Shown: positions 8,545-17,412 of the stretch, one piece after another
How the letters are laid out: each line of letters opens with the position of its first letter
How positions within the stretch are numbered: position 1 is the first letter of the stretch
Assembly (NCBI RefSeq): GCF_020037015.1
Contig: NZ_JAIQDE010000012.1
Span: forward strand, 124,001-188,000
Origin: Corallococcus sp. AS-1-6
Lineage (GTDB): Bacteria > Myxococcota > Myxococcia > Myxococcales > Myxococcaceae
Length of the DNA stretch: 64,000 nt
Direction: 5' to 3'
The notes under the pieces: generated by a model
What the model was told of the DNA's origin: nothing
Database searches by the model: none
Seen by the model: only the letters and a program-made list of their open reading frames with translations
Position numbers and translations under genes: made by a program

Positions 8545-9744
8545 CTACCAGGTGATGGGCAGCTCGTGAACACCGAGCAGGTTCTCTTCCTTCTTGAAGC
8601 GGAGCTCCTCCGGTGACACGGCCAGCCGCAGCGTGGGGATGCGCTGGAAGAGCGTCTTGAAGACCACCTCGAACTCGATGAGCGCCAGCGCCCGCCCCGT
8701 GCACAGGTGGATGCCATGGCCGAAGGCGAAGTGACGGTGCACCTCGCGTTGGAGGTCCAGCCGGTCCGGCTCCTCGAAGACCGTCTCGTCGCGGTTGGCG
8801 GAGTCCGGCTGGGCGAGGATGCCCTCACCGGCGCGGATGCGCTGGCCGCCAAGGGTGACGTCCACCGTGGCGACGCGCTGCCGGGCCAGGTGCGAGACGT
8901 TGATGAAGCGCAGGAGCTCCTGGACGGCCGCGGTGATGGCCGCGGGGTCCTCCATCGCGCGGAACTTCGCCAGCTCGCCCGGGTCGAGCAGCAGCGCCAG
9001 CGTGCCCAGGCCGAACATGTACGCGGACGGCCCGTGGCCCGCGTAGAACAGCGCATGGAACAAGGCGGCGGCATCCGGGGCGCTCAGCTTGCCCGTCGCC
9101 ACCTGCTCGGCCACGACGCGACCGATGAGCGTGTCCGTGGGCTCCCGCAGGTTCGCCTCCACCAGCGCCAGGAAGAAGGCATCCAGTCCGGCCAGGGCCG
9201 CCGTCGCCTCCTCGCGCGACGAGGTCCGGGAGCCGACGGTCCGGCTGAGGACGTGCAGCCGGTCCGCGCTGTCATGGGGCACCCCGAGCAGGTCGCAGAT
9301 GACGCGAATGGCGACGGGCAGCGCGAACGTGGCCATCAGGTCCACCGGCCGAGGGCCGGCCAGCATCGCGCCGAGCGCCTCATCCACGGTGCGCTGGATG
9401 CTCGGCCGCAGGGCCTCCATCCGCCGGGGCAGGAACTCCTGCACGAGCATGGCCCGCTGCGCCCGGTACTCCGCGTCCGGACGCAGGAAGAATGGCAGGG
9501 GCCGCCCCTGCCGGGCCGCCGAGGAGGCGGAGATGTGCGGGAACCCTGGCAGCGTGGAGTCCAGGACCAGCCGGGGATCGCTCAGGACCGCGAGCACGTC
9601 CTGGTAGCGGCTGACCAGCCACGCCGTGTTGCCGTCGAACAGACGGACGGGACACACCGGGGCCTCCTGTCTCAACCGCTTGTATTCAGCGGGGGGCTCC
9701 AGCGGATGCCGCCAGTCCTTGGGGAATGGATAGGAATTGCTCAT
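8545..9744 (-). CDS. Cytochrome P450 with degenerate I-helix oxygen-activation motif
   Basis: A 399-residue soluble bacterial-type P450. The haem loop FAFGHGIHLCTG gives the thiolate Cys348. The K-helix ExxR motif is ELLR (276-279). The family landmark AGEGILAQPDSANRD is present. The I-helix, normally AGxE/D-T-T/S, reads AGHGPSA (235-241): the acid is Gly and the conserved Thr is Pro, with Ser next. This pair normally delivers protons for O2 cleavage, so the chemistry may be atypical or depend on substrate or carrier protein. Its ATG overlaps the stop of the C-PCP protein (ATGA, 9741-9744), strong evidence that it acts on the NRPS intermediate, possibly while PCP-bound. Redox partners are not encoded nearby. 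Confidence 0.92.
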   Translation of the reverse strand: MSNSYPFPKDWRHPLEPPAEYKRLRQEAPVCPVRLFDGNTAWLVSRYQDVLAVLSDPRLVLDSTLPGFPHISASSAARQGRPLPFFLRPDAEYRAQRAMLVQEFLPRRMEALRPSIQRTVDEALGAMLAGPRPVDLMATFALPVAIRVICDLLGVPHDSADRLHVLSRTVGSRTSSREEATAALAGLDAFFLALVEANLREPTDTLIGRVVAEQVATGKLSAPDAAALFHALFYAGHGPSAYMFGLGTLALLLDPGELAKFRAMEDPAAITAAVQELLRFINVSHLARQRVATVDVTLGGQRIRAGEGILAQPDSANRDETVFEEPDRLDLQREVHRHFAFGHGIHLCTGRALALIEFEVVFKTLFQRIPTLRLAVSPEELRFKKEENLLGVHELPITW

Positions 9745-11255
9745 CGGGAGGCTCCTGGTCGTGTCAGCAGGGCGGCGGCGCCCGCCACGGTGGGGTGCTG
9801 GTACAGCTCACGCACTCCGAGGTCCCGGCCCAGCTCGGTCCGGACCCGGGCCGCGATTTCAATCAACTGAAGGGAGTGGCCGCCGAGCCGGAAGAAGTCG
9901 TCGTACGGGTCGACCGAAGCGACCTTCAGCACGTCGGCGAAGATGCGGGCGAGCCGCGCCTGCGTCGCGCTCGGGGGCGGGCGCAGGCTCGTCGCGCGCG
10001 CGGTGGGGCTCACGGTCCGGAGGACCTCCTCGTAGTCCGCCAGCAGCCCCTCGATGAACGCGAGGTCGAAGAGGCTCTCATCGAATTCGGCCCACACCGT
10101 GAACAGGCCATCGGAGCGCTCCTCGACCCGCAGGGTGAGCTCGAACTTCGCGGAGGGGAGGTCCAGCGACAGCTCCGTCGCCTCGCAGCCGTGCAGGGCC
10201 AGCGCTCCCGCCGTGTGGGGCGGATGGTGGGCGAAGTTCACCTGGACCACGGGAGACCGCGTGGGGTCCCTGGGAGGCGACAGGTCCGCGACGAGTTGCT
10301 CGAAGGGCAGGTCCTTGTGTGCATACGCGTCCGCCCTGGAGGCGGCCACCCTCGCGAGCAGTTGGCGGAAGTCGGGGTCGCCGCGCAGGTCCACTTCCAG
10401 CGCGACGGTGTTGACGAAGAAGCCGAGCACGCGCTCGACCTCGGGCAGGTCCCGGTTGGCCACGGCCAGCCCCAGCAACACCCGCTCACGTCCCGCGCGC
10501 TGACCGAGCACGAGCCCGCACGCGGCGGCCAGCACCGTGAACACCGTCTGACGTTCAGCGCTCGCGAGGGCGTGCACGGACCGGGCAAGGGCGGCGGGCA
10601 GCACGCGATGCGCGCGGCGCCCCCGGCCCAGCGCGGGACGCGGGGTGACGAGGTCGAGGATGAGGGGGACGCCCGCCAGCCGCTCGCGCCACCAGCGCGA
10701 CAGGGACTCGCGCCGTGAAGCGGTGAGCTGTTCGCGCTGCCACGCGGTCCAGTCCACGTACTGCACGGGCAGCTCGGCCAGGCCCGTGGGTTCGCCCAGG
10801 ACCGCCGCGCGGTAGGCCAGGGCCAGGTCCTCGGAGAAGACCTGAAGCGACGCGCCGTCCGCCGCGAGCAGGTGCAGCGCGAAGACCAGGAAGTGCGTCC
10901 CGGGCTCCAGCCGGAGCACGGTGAGCCGCAGCAGCGGCCCGTGCTCCACATCGAACGGACGCGCCGCCTCCGCTTGCGCGTGGCGCAGGGCCTCGGCTTC
11001 GGTCGCCACGTCCACGACGTGGACATGGGCCTGCCCCTGGGGCGAGAGGTGCTGCTGCGTCCCCAGGGGGAAGACGGTCCGCAGCGGTTCGTGCCGGGCC
11101 ACCAGCGCGTCCAGGGCCTCCCGCAGGGCGCGCAGGTCCAGCGGCCCCGCCACCCGGTGGCAGCGGACCGTGGCGTGGGCCGCGCCGGTGGGGTCCATCC
11201 GGTGCAGGAAGCACAGCCGCTGCTGGGCGAAGGACATCGGGAACGCGGTCGTCAT
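9741..11255 (-). CDS. Free-standing NRPS condensation-PCP protein with defective HHxxxDG motif
   Basis: A 504-residue protein starting MTTAFPMSFAQQRLCFLHRM, the usual C-domain opening. Residues 1-420 form a condensation-type domain. Later motifs (VANRDLPEVERVLGFFVNT and KDLPFEQLVADL) are normal. The active-site motif HHxxxDG reads H128-L129-LAA-D133-G134, so the second, catalytic His is Leu. Residues 425-504 are a PCP with LGGHSL and Ser461 for phosphopantetheine. No adenylation or thioesterase domain is present. Its ATG overlaps the NRPS stop (11252-11255) and its stop overlaps the P450 start, so all three are translationally coupled. It may be an inactive docking platform, comparable in idea to the P450-recruiting X domains of glycopeptide NRPSs, or use another mechanism. 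The domain call is firm; the role is inference. Confidence 0.9.
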   Translation of the reverse strand: MTTAFPMSFAQQRLCFLHRMDPTGAAHATVRCHRVAGPLDLRALREALDALVARHEPLRTVFPLGTQQHLSPQGQAHVHVVDVATEAEALRHAQAEAARPFDVEHGPLLRLTVLRLEPGTHFLVFALHLLAADGASLQVFSEDLALAYRAAVLGEPTGLAELPVQYVDWTAWQREQLTASRRESLSRWWRERLAGVPLILDLVTPRPALGRGRRAHRVLPAALARSVHALASAERQTVFTVLAAACGLVLGQRAGRERVLLGLAVANRDLPEVERVLGFFVNTVALEVDLRGDPDFRQLLARVAASRADAYAHKDLPFEQLVADLSPPRDPTRSPVVQVNFAHHPPHTAGALALHGCEATELSLDLPSAKFELTLRVEERSDGLFTVWAEFDESLFDLAFIEGLLADYEEVLRTVSPTARATSLRPPPSATQARLARIFADVLKVASVDPYDDFFRLGGHSLQLIEIAARVRTELGRDLGVRELYQHPTVAGAAALLTRPGASR

Positions 11256-14200
11256 GCGCGCGGCAATCGCTTGATGGCCGTGGAGGCGGCCGGCGCCACG
11301 GTGAGCGCGTCCGCCAGTTGCGCGACGGTGGGCCCCATGAGGATGGTCGCGAGCCCGACCTCGCGCCCCATCATCCGCCCCAGCCGCGAGGCCAGCCGCA
11401 TCGCCTGCAGGGAGTGCATGCCCAGCGCGAGCAGGCTCTCGTGGACATCCACCCGGGTGACGCCCAGCAGCTCCGAGACCACCGCCGCGATGCGGACCTC
11501 GGTCTCGGTCCTGGGCGCCGTGAAGGGCGCCTCCGGGCTCCGCTGGGTCGTGGTGGGCAGCCGGGAGCGGTCCACCTTTCCGTGCGGGGTCAACGGCCAC
11601 GCCTCCAGGACCACGACCTCCGAGGGCACGAGGTGTCCCGGCAGCCTGCGCGCCAGGTCCTCGCGCACGGCCCGGGCGGACACCGCGACGCCCGGCTCGG
11701 CCACCACGTAGCCCACGAGGCGGGGCTCCTCCGCGCGCGAGTCGATGACCGCGAGGGTGTCCGCCACGCCGGGATGTCCGGCCAGGGCGGCGCGCACCTC
11801 CGCCAGCTCCACCCGGAAGCCCCGGACCTTCACCTGCTCATCACGGCGGCCCAGGAACTCGATGATGCCCCCCGGAAGCCACCGGCCCAGGTCTCCGCTG
11901 CGGTAGAGCCGCCCGCCAGGATGCGCCGCGAGCGGATCCGGCACGAACCGCTCCGCGGTGAGCTCCGGCCTGCCCCGGTACCCCCGCGCGACACCGTCCC
12001 CGCCGATGCAGATCTCCCCCACGGCGCCCGGCGGCGCCACCTGCCCGTGCGCGTCGAGCACGACGAGGTGGGCATTGAACAGCGCCCGGCCGATGGGCAC
12101 GTTCGAGGCCTCGGGATCGTGTCCTTCGTCGAGCTTGTAGGCGCTGGCCATGACGGTGGCCTCCGTGGGGCCGTAGCCGTTCGTCAGCCTGGTGAAGCCC
12201 GCGCGATGGAGCGTGCGGAACGCCTCCGGAGGGAAGGCCTCTCCGCCCACGATCACCCGGTCCAGGGCCGCGAAGGACTCCGGGGCCTCCGCCGCCAGCC
12301 GGGGCAACACCACGGGGGGAATCACCGCATGCGTGATGCGCTCCTCGACGAGGCACCGGGCCAGCGAAGGCACGTCCCAGACCGGCGGCAGGAAGTGGAC
12401 CGCGGCGCCGTTCAACAGCGCCCCCCAGACCTCCAGCACCGAGACATCGAAGGAGACCGACGCCATCGCCAGCATCGTCTTGCCCGGTCCCAGGTCCTCG
12501 GCCAGGGCCGTCCGGTGCAGGAGCGACACGACCGAGCGGTGTTCGATTTGAACGCCCTTGGGCTTGCCGGTGGAGCCGGAGGTGTAGAGGACGTAGGCCA
12601 GGTCCGACGGACTCACCGGGGGCAACGGCGGACCGGACGTCGCGGGAAGGTCGTCCAGCACGACGGTGGGCAGGCACGTGAGCCGGTCCGTCAGCGCCGC
12701 CGTGGTGACCAGCGCGTGGGCCCCGGCGTCCCGGACGAGCGACTCCAGGTACGCCGGTGGCGCCTTCGGATCCAGCGAGAGGAAGGCCGCCCCCGCCAGG
12801 AGGCTCCCCAACTGGGCCACGACCAGCTCCGCCGAGCGGTGGAGGCACACCGCCACCAGCGCCCCCTGGCGGACGCCCAGGGCTCGCAGGTGGTGCGCCA
12901 GGGTCTCCGCCCGGTGCCACAGCGCTCCGTACGTCAGCACGGAGGCCCCCGCCTTCACCGCCGGAGCGTCGGGCGAAAGCCGGGTCCAGTGGGCCAGCAG
13001 CTCATGCACCTGATACGTGGGAGCCTCCGTCCTGGCGCCCACGCTGACGAGCGCGCGCTGCCGCGCTTCGTTCATCAAGGCCAGCCGGGACACGCGGGTG
13101 TCCGGCGCGGCGGTGATGGAGCGCAGCAAGTGCTGGTACGCGGACAGCATGCCGGTGACGAAGAAGTCCTCGAAGAGGTCGGAGTCGAACTCCCACGAGA
13201 GCAGGATGCCGGACAGGGAGGCGCGGGGACTGGAGCGCACGGGGCCGTCGGAGCGGGGGATGCTCACCAGGTCCCCGGCGAAGCGGCTGATGTGTCCCGG
13301 TTCGGCGTAGAGGGGCACCGCGACGACGGACAGCTCGAACTTGGCGGAGCCATTGCTCAGGCCCTCGACGATGGTGACGTCGAGCGGAGACGCGTCGAGC
13401 GAGCCCACCGACGAGTCATGGAAGTTGAACATCGTCTGGATCAACGGGTTGAGCCCGCCCTGATGCCGCGCGGGTGACTCCGCGAAGATGTGCTCGTACG
13501 GCAGCTCCTGGTGGTCGAAGACCTCCAGCGTGTTGCGCCGCACCCGCGACAGGAGCTCCGTGAAGGTCGGGTCCTCGTGCAGCCGGCCGCGCAGCACCAC
13601 CGTGTTGACGAACATGCCCAGCAGGCTCTCCGTGTCCTGCCAGCGCCGGTTCGCGACCGCGGTCCCCACGAGGATGTCCCGCGAGCCGGTGTAGCGGTGC
13701 AACAGGACGAAGAACGCCGCCAGGAGCGTGGTGAAGAGGGACGTGTGGTTGCGGTCCGCCAGGCCCTGCAGCCGGCGCGCGAGCTCCGCGTCCATCTCCA
13801 TCCGGGGCGCCACCCCGCGGAAGCGCCGGGGCCCGGACACCCCGCGACGCGGGAGCTGGAGCTGCGTCTGCGCGCCCTCCAGGGCCTGACGCCAGAAGCG
13901 GCGCTGCGCGTTCGCGGCCTCCGTGCCCACCCACTCCCGCTGCCAGCGCGCGTAGTCGTAGTACTGCACGGCCAGCGGGGGGCGGCGCACCTCTCCGTGG
14001 CGGACATGGTCGGCGTAGCCGTTGATCAGCTCGCGGACGAAGACGTTGAACGACCAGCCGTCATGCACGACGTGGTGCTCGACGTGCACGAGGAGGTGCT
14101 CCTCCTCGCCCACCTTCAGGAGCCTCCAGCGGAACGGCCGGCCCTCCGCCAGCGCGAAGTGCGCCTGGACCGCCTCGCGAACCGCCTCGCCCACCCGGGC

Positions 14201-16396
14201 CTCCAGCACGTCCTCGCCCACGCCGCTGAGGTCCTGGAGCGGCACCTCCACCGCCCAGGGCGGCTCCAGCTCGCAGCGCAGCTCCCCATCCACCTCGGGG
14301 AAGCGGGTGCGCATCACGTCGTGGCGGCGGACGATGTCCGTGAGGCTCGCGTGCAGCGCGGTGAGGTCCAGGGCCCCCGCCAGCCGGAAGACGGCTTGCG
14401 TGTGGTAGGCCCGCGCGTCCGGGTTGAGCTTGTGCATCAACCACACGCGCTCCTGTCCAAACGACGGAGCGATGGCGGCACCGGCCTGACCTCCGCGAGG
14501 CCCCAGGTCCACCCCACCCTGCCCCTGCTGCAAGCCGGCCGCGAGCTGGGCGACCGTGGGCGACTGGAGCACCGCGCTCAACTCCAGCCGCGCGCCCAGG
14601 ACACGGCGCACCCGGGCGACGAGCTGGGTCGCGAACAGCGAGTGCCCGCCCAGCTCGAACAGGTCGTCATGCCGCCCCACCCGCTCCATCCCGAGCAGCG
14701 CCGCCGCGATGCCCGCCAGGGCCTCCTCGGCGGGGGACTCCGGCGGCTGGTAGCCGGTCCGCTCCCTCCGCCGCGGACGGGGCAGCCGGGCCCGGTCCAC
14801 CTTGCCGCTCGTGTTCAGCGGCCACGCGTCCACCACCACCACCACGTCCGGCACCAGATAGCCGGGCAGCCGGTGGCGCAGCTCCGCGCGCACCGCGTCG
14901 CCCGACAGCACCGCGCCGGCGACGGGCATCACGTAGCCCAGCAGACGCTCCCCCGTGCCGTCGACGAGCGCCACCGCGTCCCGCACGTCCGGCAGCGCGG
15001 CCAGGGCCGCCTCCACCTGACCCAGCTCGATGCGCGCGCCCCGGATCTTCACCTGGTCGTCGCGGCGGCCCAGGAACTCCAGCGTGCCGTCCGGCAACGC
15101 GCGGCCCAGGTCGCCACTGCGGTACAGGCGTCCTCCCGGCAGCGGGCTGAACGCGTCCGGAATGAACCGCTCGGCGGTGAGGCCCGGGAGGCCCAGGTAA
15201 CCGCGTCCGACCCCGGCGCCTCCGATGCACAGCTCCCCCGGGGCTCCGTCGGGGACGGGGCGCAGGTGCTCATCGAGCAGGACCACGTGGTAGTTCGAGA
15301 TGGGGCGGCCGATGGGCACGCGCTCGCCCTCCACGGAGCGCACGGCCTGGAGCGTGCTGGCCACCGTCACCTCCGTGGGGCCGTAGCCGTTGGTGAAGCG
15401 GTGCTGCGCGCCCCACTGCCGGACGGTCTCCGGCAGGCACACGTCCCCCACGCTCATCAGCATCTGGAGGTCGGGGAAGCCTCCCGGCCGCAGCGTGCGC
15501 AGCACCGTCGCGGGCAGCACCGCGTGGGTGATGCGGCGAGCCACCAGCACCTGGGCCAGCGGCTCGCCGGAGAGCTGTGCCGCGTCGAGGGTCTCCAGCC
15601 GCCCGCCGTTGGGCAGCGCCATCAGGACGTCGAACAGGGACGCGTCGAACGACGGGTGGAAGAACTGGAGCGCGCGCGTCTCCGGCCCCAGCGCGCCCAG
15701 GAGGTCCCGCTGGGCGTGCAGGAGGTTGGAGACCCCGCGATGCTCGCTCATCACCAGCTTGGGCTCACCCGTCGAGCCGGACGTGCAGATGATGTACGCG
15801 AGGTCCTCCGGAACGAGCACCGCGTCGTCCTCCCGCGACGCGACAGAGTCCGCTTCAGCCCCCGCATCCAGGAAGGGGATCGCCGGCACCGCGCTGTCCG
15901 GCGAGGCGCCGACCACGAGCGCCGCGCCGACCCTGCGAACGATGTCCTCCCGCCAGGCCCGCGGATGCGATGGCGACAGCGGGAGGTAGGCCGCGCCCAC
16001 CCTCCACACCGCGAGTGCGAGCTCGACGAAGGCGGGGCCCCGGTCCAGCACGAGCGTGACCACGTCCCCCCGCCCGATGCCCCGGGCCCGCAGGTTCGAG
16101 GCCAGGGCGCGGGTGCGCGCGTCCAGTCGCGAATAGGTTGTTTCACGGGTCCCGTCCGAGAGCGCCACGCGGTCCGCGTGCAGCCGGCATTGCTCCGCGA
16201 TGACGTCCACCACCGAGCGCCATGGACCGTGGTCGACCCGGGAGTCCGGGACGCGCGCGGCGACGTCCCCCAGCGCCTCCCGAGCCACCGCGCTGCTCCG
16301 GCCCTCCAGCGCCCAGGGGCTCTTGCGCCGCAGGCTTGCGAGCAGGCGTTCGTATTCGGTTCCGGTGACGCGGGAGGAAGGGGGCGAGGAGGGCAA
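11252..16396 (-). CDS. Bimodular nonribosomal peptide synthetase, A-PCP-C-A-PCP
   Basis: A 1714-residue NRPS. A1 lies at about 55-540, with YIICTSGSTGEPK, FDASLFD, NGYGPTE, YRSGDL and NTSGKVDR. PCP1 is at 555-625 (LGGHS, Ser586). The C domain, about 640-1085, has canonical HHVVHDG at about 774-780. A2 is at about 1110-1560 and PCP2 at about 1630-1700 (variant LGMHSL, Ser intact). There is no starter C, epimerase or thioesterase, so A1 loads the first residue and C joins it to the residue chosen by A2. Specificity residues read by eye are D-A-F-V-M-V-G-V-A-K for A1 and D-V-L-V-I-G-G-V-M-K for A2; neither gives me a safe amino acid. The start is TTG at 16396, preceded by AGGAG at 16405-16409. 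The stop overlaps the C-PCP gene. Confidence 0.93.
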   Translation of the reverse strand: MPSSPPSSRVTGTEYERLLASLRRKSPWALEGRSSAVAREALGDVAARVPDSRVDHGPWRSVVDVIAEQCRLHADRVALSDGTRETTYSRLDARTRALASNLRARGIGRGDVVTLVLDRGPAFVELALAVWRVGAAYLPLSPSHPRAWREDIVRRVGAALVVGASPDSAVPAIPFLDAGAEADSVASREDDAVLVPEDLAYIICTSGSTGEPKLVMSEHRGVSNLLHAQRDLLGALGPETRALQFFHPSFDASLFDVLMALPNGGRLETLDAAQLSGEPLAQVLVARRITHAVLPATVLRTLRPGGFPDLQMLMSVGDVCLPETVRQWGAQHRFTNGYGPTEVTVASTLQAVRSVEGERVPIGRPISNYHVVLLDEHLRPVPDGAPGELCIGGAGVGRGYLGLPGLTAERFIPDAFSPLPGGRLYRSGDLGRALPDGTLEFLGRRDDQVKIRGARIELGQVEAALAALPDVRDAVALVDGTGERLLGYVMPVAGAVLSGDAVRAELRHRLPGYLVPDVVVVVDAWPLNTSGKVDRARLPRPRRRERTGYQPPESPAEEALAGIAAALLGMERVGRHDDLFELGGHSLFATQLVARVRRVLGARLELSAVLQSPTVAQLAAGLQQGQGGVDLGPRGGQAGAAIAPSFGQERVWLMHKLNPDARAYHTQAVFRLAGALDLTALHASLTDIVRRHDVMRTRFPEVDGELRCELEPPWAVEVPLQDLSGVGEDVLEARVGEAVREAVQAHFALAEGRPFRWRLLKVGEEEHLLVHVEHHVVHDGWSFNVFVRELINGYADHVRHGEVRRPPLAVQYYDYARWQREWVGTEAANAQRRFWRQALEGAQTQLQLPRRGVSGPRRFRGVAPRMEMDAELARRLQGLADRNHTSLFTTLLAAFFVLLHRYTGSRDILVGTAVANRRWQDTESLLGMFVNTVVLRGRLHEDPTFTELLSRVRRNTLEVFDHQELPYEHIFAESPARHQGGLNPLIQTMFNFHDSSVGSLDASPLDVTIVEGLSNGSAKFELSVVAVPLYAEPGHISRFAGDLVSIPRSDGPVRSSPRASLSGILLSWEFDSDLFEDFFVTGMLSAYQHLLRSITAAPDTRVSRLALMNEARQRALVSVGARTEAPTYQVHELLAHWTRLSPDAPAVKAGASVLTYGALWHRAETLAHHLRALGVRQGALVAVCLHRSAELVVAQLGSLLAGAAFLSLDPKAPPAYLESLVRDAGAHALVTTAALTDRLTCLPTVVLDDLPATSGPPLPPVSPSDLAYVLYTSGSTGKPKGVQIEHRSVVSLLHRTALAEDLGPGKTMLAMASVSFDVSVLEVWGALLNGAAVHFLPPVWDVPSLARCLVEERITHAVIPPVVLPRLAAEAPESFAALDRVIVGGEAFPPEAFRTLHRAGFTRLTNGYGPTEATVMASAYKLDEGHDPEASNVPIGRALFNAHLVVLDAHGQVAPPGAVGEICIGGDGVARGYRGRPELTAERFVPDPLAAHPGGRLYRSGDLGRWLPGGIIEFLGRRDEQVKVRGFRVELAEVRAALAGHPGVADTLAVIDSRAEEPRLVGYVVAEPGVAVSARAVREDLARRLPGHLVPSEVVVLEAWPLTPHGKVDRSRLPTTTQRSPEAPFTAPRTETEVRIAAVVSELLGVTRVDVHESLLALGMHSLQAMRLASRLGRMMGREVGLATILMGPTVAQLADALTVAPAASTAIKRLPRA

Positions 16397-16430
16397 GCGA
16401 GGGGCTCCTGATACAATAAAATAAACGCCG
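16396..16430 (-). promoter_or_regulatory. AT-rich promoter-like patch and RBS before the NRPS
   Basis: On the minus strand an A/T run (TTTATTTTATTGTATC, complement of 16411-16426) stands out in otherwise GC-rich DNA. It directly precedes AGGAG (16405-16409), which is 8 nt before the TTG start of the NRPS. A TATTTT -10 element here would give a leader of about 17 nt. No convincing -35 was found. It marks the likely start of the NRPS/C-PCP/P450 transcript. Confidence 0.4.
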
Positions 16431-16575
16431 CGGGGCCCTCGTAATCGGCTCGCGGCTTCAGAGCACGTCGTTCTCCTCCAGCAAGCCCCGTGGGCCTGGC
16501 AGCGCGGGCTGTCTCACGCGCCACCTTCGTCCGTGGCTTACGGCGCAGGCCTCCAGGCCGGACTGGAATCCGCGT

Positions 16576-17412
16576 TCAGGGCGCAGCCTCAGGGCTCGTG
16601 ACCCGCAGGCCGCGCACCTGGAGCCAGAGTGGAACCTCCATTGTCTTCGCGTGCCACGTTCCGTGCTCCCACAGCCCGTCCTCGCCCCAGCAGTCCCCAT
16701 GATCCGCCGTGACGAGGATGGTCGCCTCGCTGAAGGCGTCGAGCAGCGGCGCGAGCCGGGCGTCGATGAACTCCAGACAGGAGCGCTGTCGTGACTCGCA
16801 GAGCGCACGGTTGTTGGTCTGGCCATAGGGAACGCAAGGGTTGTCCCCAAGGCTCCATGAGGCCCCTTCATGCCAGTAGGGCACATGCGTCTCGCCGGCA
16901 TTGAGAAAGCAGAAGGTGGGAGCTTCGCCGGTGGTCAGTTCCCTGGACAGCCACGCCAACTGACGGCCCAGCGCGGAGGGAGTTCGCGGGTAGAAGAAGC
17001 GCTGGAAGTCCTGGCAGAGCCAGGCCCCGGTGGGTGTGCCGGGGTCGAACCAATCGACAGCGCCCGTGCCAACCGTGCGGTAACCGAGCTGGCCGAACCC
17101 GTCGATGATGCTGCGCCCCGGCAACAGGAAACCGTCTCGGGGCGTGGCGCGGACCTTTCCATTCACCAGCCGGAAGAGGCGTCCCCACTTCGGGTCGAGG
17201 AAGGGCTGCTTCAGGCCCGGAACGCCCGGCGTGGTGCCCACCCACATCGCCGCGTGCGAGGCGAACGTGAAGTGGGCCGGTGCCATGGCCCGGATGGGCA
17301 AGCCCAGCCGAGACAGCGAGGAACAGGTGGCCCGCACGGCCGTGTCATAGCGAAGCGAGTCCAGCGTCACGAGCAGCACACTCTCCGGCGGCTGTTTGCG
17401 AAGCTCCGTCAT
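16576..17412 (-). CDS. Sulfatase-like alkaline-phosphatase-superfamily hydrolase
   Basis: A 278-residue protein. Residues 12-24 read VLLVTLDSLRYDT, the first metal-binding Asp signature of the sulfatase/phosphodiesterase branch. FTFASHAAMWVGTTPG follows the place where the nucleophile loop lies. The C-terminal metal cluster is ILVTADHGDCWGEDG, then LWEHGTWHAKTMEVPLWL, giving D-H and H ligands. The strict Cys-x-Pro-Ser-Arg formylglycine motif is absent, so true sulfate-ester cleavage is doubtful; a phosphodiesterase or phosphoglycerol-transferase role is possible. There is no signal peptide. Its ATG overlaps the stop of the kinase gene upstream (17409-17412), and it ends 179 nt before the NRPS start on the same strand. 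It may belong to the same metabolite locus, which is inference. Confidence 0.72.
   Translation of the reverse strand: MTELRKQPPESVLLVTLDSLRYDTAVRATCSSLSRLGLPIRAMAPAHFTFASHAAMWVGTTPGVPGLKQPFLDPKWGRLFRLVNGKVRATPRDGFLLPGRSIIDGFGQLGYRTVGTGAVDWFDPGTPTGAWLCQDFQRFFYPRTPSALGRQLAWLSRELTTGEAPTFCFLNAGETHVPYWHEGASWSLGDNPCVPYGQTNNRALCESRQRSCLEFIDARLAPLLDAFSEATILVTADHGDCWGEDGLWEHGTWHAKTMEVPLWLQVRGLRVTSPEAAP

Noticed and set aside
13490-16411. 973-codon plus-strand frame over the NRPS
   Set aside because: Antisense shadow of a fully recognised NRPS.
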